From an uncultured Rhodospirillales bacterium (GTDB lineage: Bacteria > Pseudomonadota > Alphaproteobacteria > Acetobacterales > Acetobacteraceae): DNA of 12,053 nucleotides. The notes under the pieces were generated by a model that saw nothing but the letters and a program-made list of their open reading frames with translations, searched no databases and was not told where the DNA came from. The stretch is taken from the NCBI GenBank assembly GCA_903904805.1, contig CAIVDX010000075.1, positions 1-12,053 of the forward strand. Reading direction: 5' to 3'. The translations under genes were made by a program, and so were the position numbers. Shown in pieces: positions 6,378 to 12,053 of the stretch (positions are counted from its first letter, which is position 1; every line of letters begins with the position of its first letter).

Positions 6378-6817
6378 CGGGAGCCGCGGACATCGTCGAT
6401 ATCCTCCACCGCGTCGGCATCGCCGCCCCACCCACGGCAGTTTTCGCCGCGCTCACCACACTCGAAGGCATTCGCGGCTGGTGGATTTCCACCGCCGACG
6501 GCACCGCCCTCGAAGGCGGCGCCTTCGCATTCCGCAACAACCGTCTCACCGTCGCCGAAGCCACCCCGACCCTGATCCGCTGGCACTACACCGGAGCGGC
6601 AACAGAATGGGTCGGCACCGCAATCGAATTCCGCCCCGAATGGCGCCAGAACCAGACCATTCTCCTGTTCCGCCACGCGGGCTGGATGGAACCGAGCGAG
6701 TTCATGCATCACTGCAGCACCAAATGGGCCGTCTTCCTGCTCAGCCTGAAAGACGTCGTCGAAACCGGCACCGGCCGACCGGAACCTGGCGACACGAAGA
6801 TCACCATCGACAGCTAA
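6275..6817 (+). CDS. Second SRPBCC (AHSA1-like) domain protein, start uncertain
   Basis: The conserved part starts at ADIVDILHRVGIAAPPTAVF and runs through GIRGWW, RWHYTG and the C-terminal STKWAVFLLSLKDVVETG helix: an SRPBCC domain of about 145 residues. The coordinate given uses the only ATG in frame (6275), which lies about 100 bases inside gst and adds some 33 His/Arg/Pro-rich residues that look like out-of-frame gst rather than protein. No ATG, GTG or TTG lies closer to the domain. A CTG at 6374-6376 would overlap the gst TGA as CTGA, mirroring the 4-base couplings of the neighbours and giving 147 residues, the usual family size. The gene is real; the N-terminus is not settled. Its TAA overlaps the stop of convergent minC. 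Confidence 0.8.
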   Translation: MGRADRFHAKSHRLAHGHEHPPKRLPPRSTRRALTGAADIVDILHRVGIAAPPTAVFAALTTLEGIRGWWISTADGTALEGGAFAFRNNRLTVAEATPTLIRWHYTGAATEWVGTAIEFRPEWRQNQTILLFRHAGWMEPSEFMHHCSTKWAVFLLSLKDVVETGTGRPEPGDTKITIDS

Positions 6818-7479
6818 ATCCGCACAAACCTCAACACGGCATCATCCAACCAAACGCACACCGCCTGCCCCACCAGATCAGCCGAGATGTCATCCGCCGT
6901 CGCAAACACCCCGCCGATCGACACCAGCTCCGCCTCCATCCTCCGGCAGAAGATCCGCCCACTTGGCTCTGCCACCAGCGCCCGCCCATGCAACGTGCCC
7001 AGCACATGGATCGACCCGCCGGCGTTCACCTCGGCCCCTGACGAGACCGACCCGATCACCGTCACATCCCCCGCATGGATCACGCTCTGCCCGGACCGCA
7101 GCGTCCGCTCCACCGTCAACGACCGCGCAGCCTCCATCGGCACTGCCACAGGCGCAGCCGCAGCAACCTCGCAGACACCACCCCCGGCCAGGCCGGCCTC
7201 CTCCAGCACGAGAACAGGCGGCAGCCGTCCAGCCTCCGGGCCCAGCGCCTCCTCACCCACCCCGGCAAGTCCCACCACCCGAATGCCCCGCCCGGCCAAC
7301 TCCCCCACCAGAGCCCGCACGCCAGGCCCATGCAGAGCCAGCCCCGACAGATCCAGCACCACCGCCCCTGCCAGGCCCGGCTCCAGCCCTTCGAGCCAGG
7401 CAAACAGCGGCAACACCGGTGCCAGCCGTCCAATCCGCCAAGCCACCTGATCGATACTCACGCCCCCGCCGCCCACCAT
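6814..7479 (-). CDS. minC: Septum site-determining protein MinC
   Basis: The 221-residue protein matches MinC, the FtsZ-ring inhibitor recruited to the membrane by MinD. The N-terminal domain (about 1-100) contains LPLFAWLEGL and the AVVLDLSGLALHGPGVRALVGEL segment. The C-terminal beta-helical domain (about 118-221) has LTVERTLRSGQSVIHAGDVT, VIGSVSSGAEVNAGGSIHVLG and GRIFCRRMEAELVSIGGVF, the expected repeating Gly-rich turns. ATG 7477-7479 is used; a GTG six codons later (7459-7461, after a G-rich run) is a reasonable alternative. Normally minC is followed by minD and minE, but here the next DNA in its direction is the convergent SRPBCC gene, whose stop overlaps this one by a few bases. minD and minE are not in the window, so this is an isolated minC. 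The MinC assignment is strong; whether it functions depends on MinD elsewhere. Confidence 0.87.
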   Translation of the reverse strand: MVGGGGVSIDQVAWRIGRLAPVLPLFAWLEGLEPGLAGAVVLDLSGLALHGPGVRALVGELAGRGIRVVGLAGVGEEALGPEAGRLPPVLVLEEAGLAGGGVCEVAAAAPVAVPMEAARSLTVERTLRSGQSVIHAGDVTVIGSVSSGAEVNAGGSIHVLGTLHGRALVAEPSGRIFCRRMEAELVSIGGVFATADDISADLVGQAVCVWLDDAVLRFVRI

Positions 7480-7483
7480 TGAT

Positions 7484-7498
7484 CAACCGCCGCGGTTG
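7484..7498. promoter_or_regulatory. Perfect inverted repeat between minC and the aldolase gene
   Basis: CAACCG-CCG-CGGTTG is a perfect 6-base-arm inverted repeat in the 71-base divergent gap, 5 bases upstream of the minC ATG. It could be an operator for either gene. No clear -35/-10 pair was found in this gap, and in GC-rich DNA such repeats also arise by chance. Confidence 0.35.
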
Positions 7499-7550
7499 CG
7501 CGTATCTCACTGGCGGCACGCACCGCGCCATCGACCGAAACGGGGGAAAC

Positions 7551-8276
7551 ATGAACACGCAGGCCGATTTTCACACCGGCGCCGACGCCGCGCTCATCGA
7601 AGACCTGGTGATGGGCAACCACATCCTGTTCAACGAAAAAATCGTCGACGCCTTCGGTCATCTCTCGGTCCGCCATCCCAACAACCCCAATCACTATCTG
7701 ATGTCGCGCCATCTCGCCCCCGGCCTGGTCACCGCGGCCGACGTCCTCACCTTCGACCTCGACTCCAATCCCGTTCATGACATGGGCGTGCGCTACTACA
7801 GCGAACGCTTCATCCATGGCGAAATCTACAAGGCCCGGCCCGACGTGATGGCGGTGGTCCATTGCCACGCCTCCGCCCTGATCCCCTTCGGCTCCACCCG
7901 CACCGGCCTGCGCCCGATCTACCACATGAGCGGCTTCCTCGGCTGCGGCTGCGCCCAGTTCAACATCGCCGACACCGCCGGCAAGACCGACATGCTGATC
8001 CGCGACCCCAGCCGCGCCAAGTCGCTCGCCGCCGCCCTCGGTGACAAATCCATCGTCCTGATGCGCGGCCACGGCGCCACCGTGATCGGCAACGCCATCC
8101 GCCAGGTCGTCTACCGCTCGGTCTACGCCACCATGAACGCCCAGCTCCAGCTCGAGGCCATCCGCCTTGGCGAACCGATGTATCTCGACGAGGAAGAAGC
8201 CGAACTCGCCGCCCAGAGCAACGACAAATCCCTCGACCGCGCCTGGAACCTCTGGAAGCGTGAGGCCCAGTCTTGA
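7551..8276 (+). CDS. Class II aldolase/adducin-family metalloenzyme
   Basis: The 241-residue enzyme shows the class II aldolase fold and metal site: E85 in YYSERFIHGEIYKARPDV, H104 and H106 in AVVHCHAS, and H174 in LMRGHGATVIG. These correspond to the Glu and three His of fuculose-1-phosphate aldolase. The N-terminal GNHILFNEKIVDAFGHLSVRHP is also typical. The family includes sugar-phosphate aldolases and metal-dependent decarboxylases of aromatic or pyridine dicarboxylates. The absence of sugar genes and the presence of two NMT1-type binding proteins make a decarboxylase of an imported aromatic or small acid a reasonable alternative, but this is inference. ATG 7551 has GGGGGAA just upstream; the frame is open far to the left without similarity. 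It is the first gene of a probable operon, with sbp1 15 bases downstream. Confidence 0.87.
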   Translation: MNTQADFHTGADAALIEDLVMGNHILFNEKIVDAFGHLSVRHPNNPNHYLMSRHLAPGLVTAADVLTFDLDSNPVHDMGVRYYSERFIHGEIYKARPDVMAVVHCHASALIPFGSTRTGLRPIYHMSGFLGCGCAQFNIADTAGKTDMLIRDPSRAKSLAAALGDKSIVLMRGHGATVIGNAIRQVVYRSVYATMNAQLQLEAIRLGEPMYLDEEEAELAAQSNDKSLDRAWNLWKREAQS

Positions 8277-8291
8277 GATCGGTTTCCTAAG

Positions 8292-9221
8292 ATGCTGCGC
8301 GCCCTTACCCTCGCCGCACTGATCCTCGGCACGACGCTGCTGAACGGCGCCCACGCTCAGGACATCAAACTCGCCATCGGCTCCTCCGCCGGTGCCGAAT
8401 CAACCCCCATCTTCGTCGGCCAGGACGAGGGCTTCTTCAAGGCCCACGGGCTAGACAGCACCGTCACCCTCATCCCGCTGATGCCCAACCTGCCCGCCGC
8501 GGTGATGTCGAACTCGGTGCAGATCGGCTTCATGACAGCCACCACCTTCCTGCAGGCGGTCGCCGGCGGCCTCGACTTCGTCGCCGTCTCCGGCGGCTCG
8601 ATCACCTCCCACCAATCCACCAACATCGCCTTCCTCGCCTCCACCCAGTCCGGCATCAAAACCCCGCAGGACCTGATCGGCCGCCGCGTCGGCGTCCCGG
8701 GCCTCGGCGCCTTCATGGACATCACCTTCCGCTACTGGCTCACCCAGCAGGGCGTGGACTGGCACAAGATCAATTTCGTCGAAACCACATTCTTTTCGAT
8801 GAAAGATCAGTTGAAATCCGGTGCCGTCGATGCTGTCGGCGGTATGGACCCCTACGCGAAATCCATCGTCGAGACCAACACCGGCTACATCGTCTCGCAA
8901 TTCCTCAAGGATGTGCCTGAAGGAAAGCCCGTCGCCCTGTTCGTCAGCCAGCGCGACTGGGCCGCCGCCAACCCCGAGGCCATCAAGCGCTTCCGTGCCG
9001 CCTACGCCGACGCCGTCGCCTTCGTACAGTCCAACCAGGACAAGGCGCGCCTGGATTTCGGCCACTACATGAAGCTGCCGCCCGAAGTCCTCCTCGCCAC
9101 CGACACTGGTCACTACCAGCCAATCCTAACACCGGAGCAGCTCCAATGGTGGATCGACGTGATGGCCGCCCAGGACAAATTCACCGACAAGCCGGACGCC
9201 ACCCATCTGATCGCGCCATGA
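8292..9221 (+). CDS. ABC-type substrate-binding protein, NMT1/TauA-like (first of tandem pair)
   Basis: The 309-residue periplasmic solute-binding protein has a signal peptide at 1-22 (hydrophobic ALTLAALILGTTLL, ending AHA before QD). The mature part begins with the NMT1-type pattern GSSAGAESTPIFVGQDEGFFKAHGLD, followed by IPLMPNLPAAV, TTFLQAVAGGLDFVAVSGGS, the LIGRRVGVPGLGAFMD hinge and DWHKINF. Such proteins capture sulfonates, thiamine precursors, nitriles or aromatic acids for ABC importers; the ligand cannot be read here. It lies 15 bases after the aldolase gene, and its TGA (9219-9221) overlaps the next ATG as ATGA. No permease or ATP-binding subunit is present in the window, so the import partner must be elsewhere. 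Confidence 0.88.
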   Translation: MLRALTLAALILGTTLLNGAHAQDIKLAIGSSAGAESTPIFVGQDEGFFKAHGLDSTVTLIPLMPNLPAAVMSNSVQIGFMTATTFLQAVAGGLDFVAVSGGSITSHQSTNIAFLASTQSGIKTPQDLIGRRVGVPGLGAFMDITFRYWLTQQGVDWHKINFVETTFFSMKDQLKSGAVDAVGGMDPYAKSIVETNTGYIVSQFLKDVPEGKPVALFVSQRDWAAANPEAIKRFRAAYADAVAFVQSNQDKARLDFGHYMKLPPEVLLATDTGHYQPILTPEQLQWWIDVMAAQDKFTDKPDATHLIAP

Positions 9222-10132
9222 TCCGGATCGTAGCCGCTCTGTGCCTGCTGCTGACAGCAGGTGCCGCGCGCGGTGAAACGATCCAGGGCGGCACCACCTC
9301 GGGTGCGGAAAGCGCGCCTCTGTTTGTCGCCGCCCATGACGGCATCTTCGCCAAACACGGCCTCGACATCCAACCCGTCATCATCCCGCTGATGCCCAAC
9401 CTTCCGGCATCGCTCGTCTCGGGCTCGATCGGTGTGGCCGGCATGGTCACCACCACCTTCCTGCAGGCCGCGAGCGGCGGTCTCGATCTGGTGGTGATCT
9501 CCGGCGGCTCCGTCACCTCCCCCACCGCCGAAAACATCGCGCTGATCGCCGGCACCGACTCAGGCATCACCAAGCCTGAAGATCTGCTCGGCCGGCGTGT
9601 CGGCATGCCGGGGCTGGGTGCCTTCATGCATGTCACGTTGCGCTGGTGGCTCGATCAGAAACATATAGACTGGCACAAGATCAATTTCACCGAGGTCACC
9701 TTCCCGACGATGCGCGATCTGCTCCGCGCGGGCCAGATTGACGCCGTCGGCGCCATCGACCCCTTCGCCCGCGGCATCGTCGATGCCGGTGCCGGCCGCG
9801 TCGTCGCCTATTTTCTGAAGGACGTCCCCGGCGGCAAACCCTCGGTCGTCTATGTCGCCACCCGCGAGTGGGCGAAGGCGCATGCCACCCAGCTCCCCGA
9901 ATTCCGCGCCGCCATCAACGAAGCCGTCACCATCATCCGCGCCGAGCCCGACCGTGCCCGCGCGGCGATCGGTGCCTACATCAAACTGCCCCCACAGGTC
10001 CTCGCGGGCATCGATCTCGGCGCCTACGACCCCGCCGTCACCGCCGAGGGCCTCGCCTGGTGGATTGACGTCATGCGCAGCCAGGAACTCATCACCGAAC
10101 CGATGGACGCCACCAATCTGATCATCCGCTGA
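9218..10132 (+). CDS. ABC-type substrate-binding protein, NMT1/TauA-like (second of tandem pair)
   Basis: The 304-residue paralogue of the preceding gene is collinear from end to end. By eye about half the residues are shared, including IPLMPNLPA, TTFLQA, LGRRVGMPGLGAFM, DWHKINF, YFLKDVPGGKP and the C-terminal WWIDVM. The signal peptide spans about 1-19 (IVAALCLLLTAGAARG). The start ATG 9218 overlaps the previous stop by 4 bases, so both are made from one message. Differences fall in the N-terminal lobe (TSGAESAPLFVAAHDG versus SAGAESTPIFVGQDEG) and in the C-terminal lobe, so the two may bind different but related ligands. It ends 3 bases before the convergent lipoprotein gene, leaving no room for a dedicated terminator outside coding DNA. 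Confidence 0.88.
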   Translation: MIRIVAALCLLLTAGAARGETIQGGTTSGAESAPLFVAAHDGIFAKHGLDIQPVIIPLMPNLPASLVSGSIGVAGMVTTTFLQAASGGLDLVVISGGSVTSPTAENIALIAGTDSGITKPEDLLGRRVGMPGLGAFMHVTLRWWLDQKHIDWHKINFTEVTFPTMRDLLRAGQIDAVGAIDPFARGIVDAGAGRVVAYFLKDVPGGKPSVVYVATREWAKAHATQLPEFRAAINEAVTIIRAEPDRARAAIGAYIKLPPQVLAGIDLGAYDPAVTAEGLAWWIDVMRSQELITEPMDATNLIIR

Positions 10133-10135
10133 GAC

Positions 10136-10534
10136 CTATTTCAGCAGATCCTCCACCATCGACCCGCTGGGCAATGTCCGCGACAGCCCGACGACCACGC
10201 GATGGAGCGCCACCGTCGCGCTGCATCCCGGCCCGCTCAGCGTCCCGCTGATCACATCGCCATCAAGCCGCCCGGCGAACGAGCCCGCCCGCCGCGCCTT
10301 CCCCGTAGCATCCGCAACCGCCGCCGCGGCAATCGCTCCATCGGCCCCAATCGTGCCGCGCAGCACCCAGGTGCCCTCATCCGGGGTGAATGCCACCTGG
10401 CCATGCACGACGGTCATCACCCCCTGCCGGTCGATCCCGCAGCCGCTCACCATGCCGGCATAGCGCGTCGAGGGATCCCCCACGCAGCCGCCCAGCACAC
10501 CGCCAGCCAACAGAACGGCGAACAAAGGCCGCAT
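10136..10534 (-). CDS. Small putative lipoprotein
   Basis: The 132-residue protein has a lipoprotein signal: MRPLFAVLLAGGVLGGC, lipobox LGGC with C17 as the lipidated cysteine. The mature part has two further Cys (in SGCGID and GPGCSA) that could form a disulfide, and alternating Gly/Thr-rich strands (GTWVLRGTIGADGAIAAAAV, GRLDGDVISGTLSG) suggesting a small beta-sandwich or barrel. I do not recognise the family. ATG 10532-10534 lies 3 bases after the stop of the oxidoreductase gene, so the two are co-transcribed. It converges with the second binding protein with a 3-base gap. Confidence 0.72.
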   Translation of the reverse strand: MRPLFAVLLAGGVLGGCVGDPSTRYAGMVSGCGIDRQGVMTVVHGQVAFTPDEGTWVLRGTIGADGAIAAAAVADATGKARRAGSFAGRLDGDVISGTLSGPGCSATVALHRVVVGLSRTLPSGSMVEDLLK

Positions 10535-10537
10535 GGC

Positions 10538-11464
10538 CTAGACCATCGTCAGCAGAATCTTGCCCCGCACCCGCCCCGTCTCGCTCAGTCGCTGGGCCTC
10601 GGCCGCCTGCGCCAGCGGGAACCGCGCGGCGACATCGCTGGTCAGCTTGCCCGCATCGATCAGGGCCGCGAGATCCGCGCAGCGCGCCCCACTCACCCCC
10701 AGCGCCGCGCGCTGCACGATAATGCCCAATTCCTTCGCCTTCGCCTCATCCACCGGCCCGGCGATCGACACCAGCGACCCGCCCGCCCGCAGCACCCCAT
10801 AGCTGCGCGCCAGAACCTCGCCACCAACCCCATCCAGCACCGCATCCAGCCCGGACAATTTCGCGGCGAAATCCTCGGTCCGGTGGTCGATCACCTCATC
10901 CGCACCGAGACCCAGCACATACTCCCGATTCGCCGCCGAACACGTCCCGATCACCCGCGCCCCCGCCAACTTCGCAAGCTGCACCGAGAACCCGCCCACA
11001 CCACCAGCCGCTGCATGCACCAGCACGCTCTGGCCGGCCTTGATCTGCAGCTTGTCGAACAGACACATCCACGCGGTCAGCGCAGCCAGCGGCACCCCGG
11101 CCGCGTCCACCAGATTCATGCTGCCCGGCGCGATGGCGATCTCATCGGACTTCACCGCCACATATTCGGCATAGGTCCCGTCACGATTGCCATCGGTCTT
11201 GCCGAACACCGCCTGGCCGGGCGTGAACCGCGCCAACGGCCCCGCCGCCTCGACAATCCCGGCAATGTCCCAGCCCGGCGTCAGCGGCAGCACGAACGGC
11301 CGCACGGCCTTCATATAGCCAGCCCGCACCTTCCAATCGATCGGGTTCACCCCGGCGGCATGAACCCGCACCAGCACGCCATCCGGCGCGATCACCGGGA
11401 TCGGCAGATCCTCCAGCTTCAGCACCGACGCATCGCCATATTCGTGGAACCGAATTGCCTTCAT
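10538..11464 (-). CDS. NADP-dependent MDR-family oxidoreductase (quinone reductase-like)
   Basis: The 308-residue protein belongs to the zinc-less medium-chain dehydrogenase/reductase family. The N-terminal GroES-like domain has MKAIRFHEYGD, VLVRVHAAGVNPIDWKVRAG and PLTPGWDIAGIVEAAG. The Rossmann domain has SVLVHAAAGGVGGFSVQLAK with the AAGGVG nucleotide-binding turn, and GADEVIDHR after it. No structural-zinc Cys cluster is present. Family members reduce quinones or alpha,beta-unsaturated carbonyls with NADPH. Start ATG 11462-11464 has GGGAGG 5 bases upstream. The lipoprotein gene follows 3 bases after the stop. Substrate is not determined. Confidence 0.88.
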   Translation of the reverse strand: MKAIRFHEYGDASVLKLEDLPIPVIAPDGVLVRVHAAGVNPIDWKVRAGYMKAVRPFVLPLTPGWDIAGIVEAAGPLARFTPGQAVFGKTDGNRDGTYAEYVAVKSDEIAIAPGSMNLVDAAGVPLAALTAWMCLFDKLQIKAGQSVLVHAAAGGVGGFSVQLAKLAGARVIGTCSAANREYVLGLGADEVIDHRTEDFAAKLSGLDAVLDGVGGEVLARSYGVLRAGGSLVSIAGPVDEAKAKELGIIVQRAALGVSGARCADLAALIDAGKLTSDVAARFPLAQAAEAQRLSETGRVRGKILLTMV

Positions 11465-11571
11465 CGCACCCTCCCAAATCGCACTGGCCGGACTCTGACA
11501 AGCCAGCCGCCCCGAGGCAACGCCACCCAGCCGATTTGTGATGCGATCGCCCCCCCGCTAAACAGCGCCCC

Positions 11572-12053
11572 ATGCTGCGCCTGACGGAAATCAAACTGCC
11601 GCTCGACCACCCACCCGAAGCGCTGGCATCAGCCGCCGCCGCCCGCCTCGGTGTGCCCGAATCCGACATCCGCGATCTGCAGATCTTTCGCCGCGGCCAC
11701 GACGCCCGCCGTGCCCCACACATCATCTTCATCTACACGCTCGACGTCGAACTGCGCCCCGCCGCCCAGCCGCAGCCCGCCGCCCATGTCGGCCCCCGCC
11801 CGGCCTGCGACTATGTCATGCCGCACATCGCCCACGCCGAAACCCACACGCGCCCGATCGTCATCGGTGCCGGCCCGTGCGGCCTGTTCGCCGCGCTGAT
11901 GCTCGCCCAGATGGGCCTCCGCCCCCTGGTGATCGAGCGCGGCCAACCCGTCCGCCCCCGCACCGCCGACACCTGGGGCCTCTGGCGCCGCTCGGTCCTC
12001 AAGCCCGAAAGCAACGTGCAGTTTGGCGAGGGCGGTGCCGGCACGTTTTCCGA
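11572..12053 (+). CDS. FAD-dependent dehydrogenase, COG2509-like (5' part, cut by window end)
   Basis: An open frame of 160 codons runs off the right edge; the full protein is expected to be about 540 residues. Residues 1-90 form an N-terminal domain typical of this family (LRLTEIKLPLDH, then GVPESDIRDLQIFRRGHDARR and IIFIYTLDVEL). An FAD-binding Rossmann motif follows: PIVIGAGPCGLFAALMLAQM with G99, G101 and G104, and E122 at the end of the second strand. ESNVQFGEGGAGTFS at 146-160 is the family signature just before the cut. The physiological role of this family is not established. ATG 11572 has only a weak purine stretch upstream. It is divergent from the MDR gene across 107 bases in which I see no clear promoter. 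Confidence 0.85.
   Translation, partial: MLRLTEIKLPLDHPPEALASAAAARLGVPESDIRDLQIFRRGHDARRAPHIIFIYTLDVELRPAAQPQPAAHVGPRPACDYVMPHIAHAETHTRPIVIGAGPCGLFAALMLAQMGLRPLVIERGQPVRPRTADTWGLWRRSVLKPESNVQFGEGGAGTFS

Noticed and set aside
6963..7550. Long N-terminal extension of the class II aldolase
   Set aside because: It is the reverse-strand shadow of minC. The ATG at 7551 has GGGGGAA and matches family length.
7458..8354. 298-residue leftward frame opposite the aldolase
   Set aside because: Gly/Val/Asp-rich mirror of the aldolase frame, with no domain.
10202..11584. 460-residue rightward Arg/Pro/His-rich frame
   Set aside because: Antisense shadow of the oxidoreductase and lipoprotein genes, both of which have clear family or signal features.

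Overview
The window is 12 kb of bacterial chromosome, mostly very GC-rich. Alanine-, proline- and arginine-rich coding, dense packing, ATGA-type overlaps and the gene families present suggest an alphaproteobacterium. Acetobacteraceae-like is a guess from style, not a proof. No RNA gene, IS element, integrase or CRISPR array is visible, and no gene-free stretch exceeds 300 bases.

Region 1 (1-1687) is visibly less GC-rich and reads leftward. It holds a full-length DndB-family protein (DGQHR motif; regulator of DNA phosphorothioate modification systems) and, joined by a 4-base overlap, a small helix-turn-helix-like protein where dndC would normally be expected. Upstream of dndB is the most striking structure in the window: seven copies of an AGCTC-core motif spaced 20-23 bases apart, three upstream of, one inside and three downstream of a good sigma70-type promoter. 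This looks like a phased operator array for a regulator of the dnd-type locus.

Region 2 (1688-2718, leftward) is a Xre/RES (MbcA-MbcT/ParS-ParT type) toxin-antitoxin operon. It has a clear promoter overlapped by palindromes, and a TTG toxin start coupled to the antitoxin stop. Region 3 (2882-4858, rightward) is a secreted alpha/beta hydrolase of about 660 residues, transcribed divergently from the TA operon.

Region 4 (4934-6817, rightward) is a compact cassette: ArsR-type regulator, SRPBCC (AHSA1-like) protein, glutathione S-transferase and a second SRPBCC protein. The genes overlap or nearly touch, and the first appears to have a leaderless start. It converges on and overlaps the 3' end of a lone minC (6814-7479, leftward) that has no minD or minE beside it.

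Region 5 (7551-10132, rightward) is a probable operon of a class II aldolase/decarboxylase-like metalloenzyme and two tandem, paralogous periplasmic substrate-binding proteins of the NMT1/TauA type, with no permease or ATPase in view. Region 6 (10136-11464, leftward) is a quinone-reductase-like MDR oxidoreductase followed 3 bases later by a small lipoprotein. At the right edge (11572-12053, rightward) is the 5' part of a COG2509-like FAD-dependent dehydrogenase, cut by the window end.
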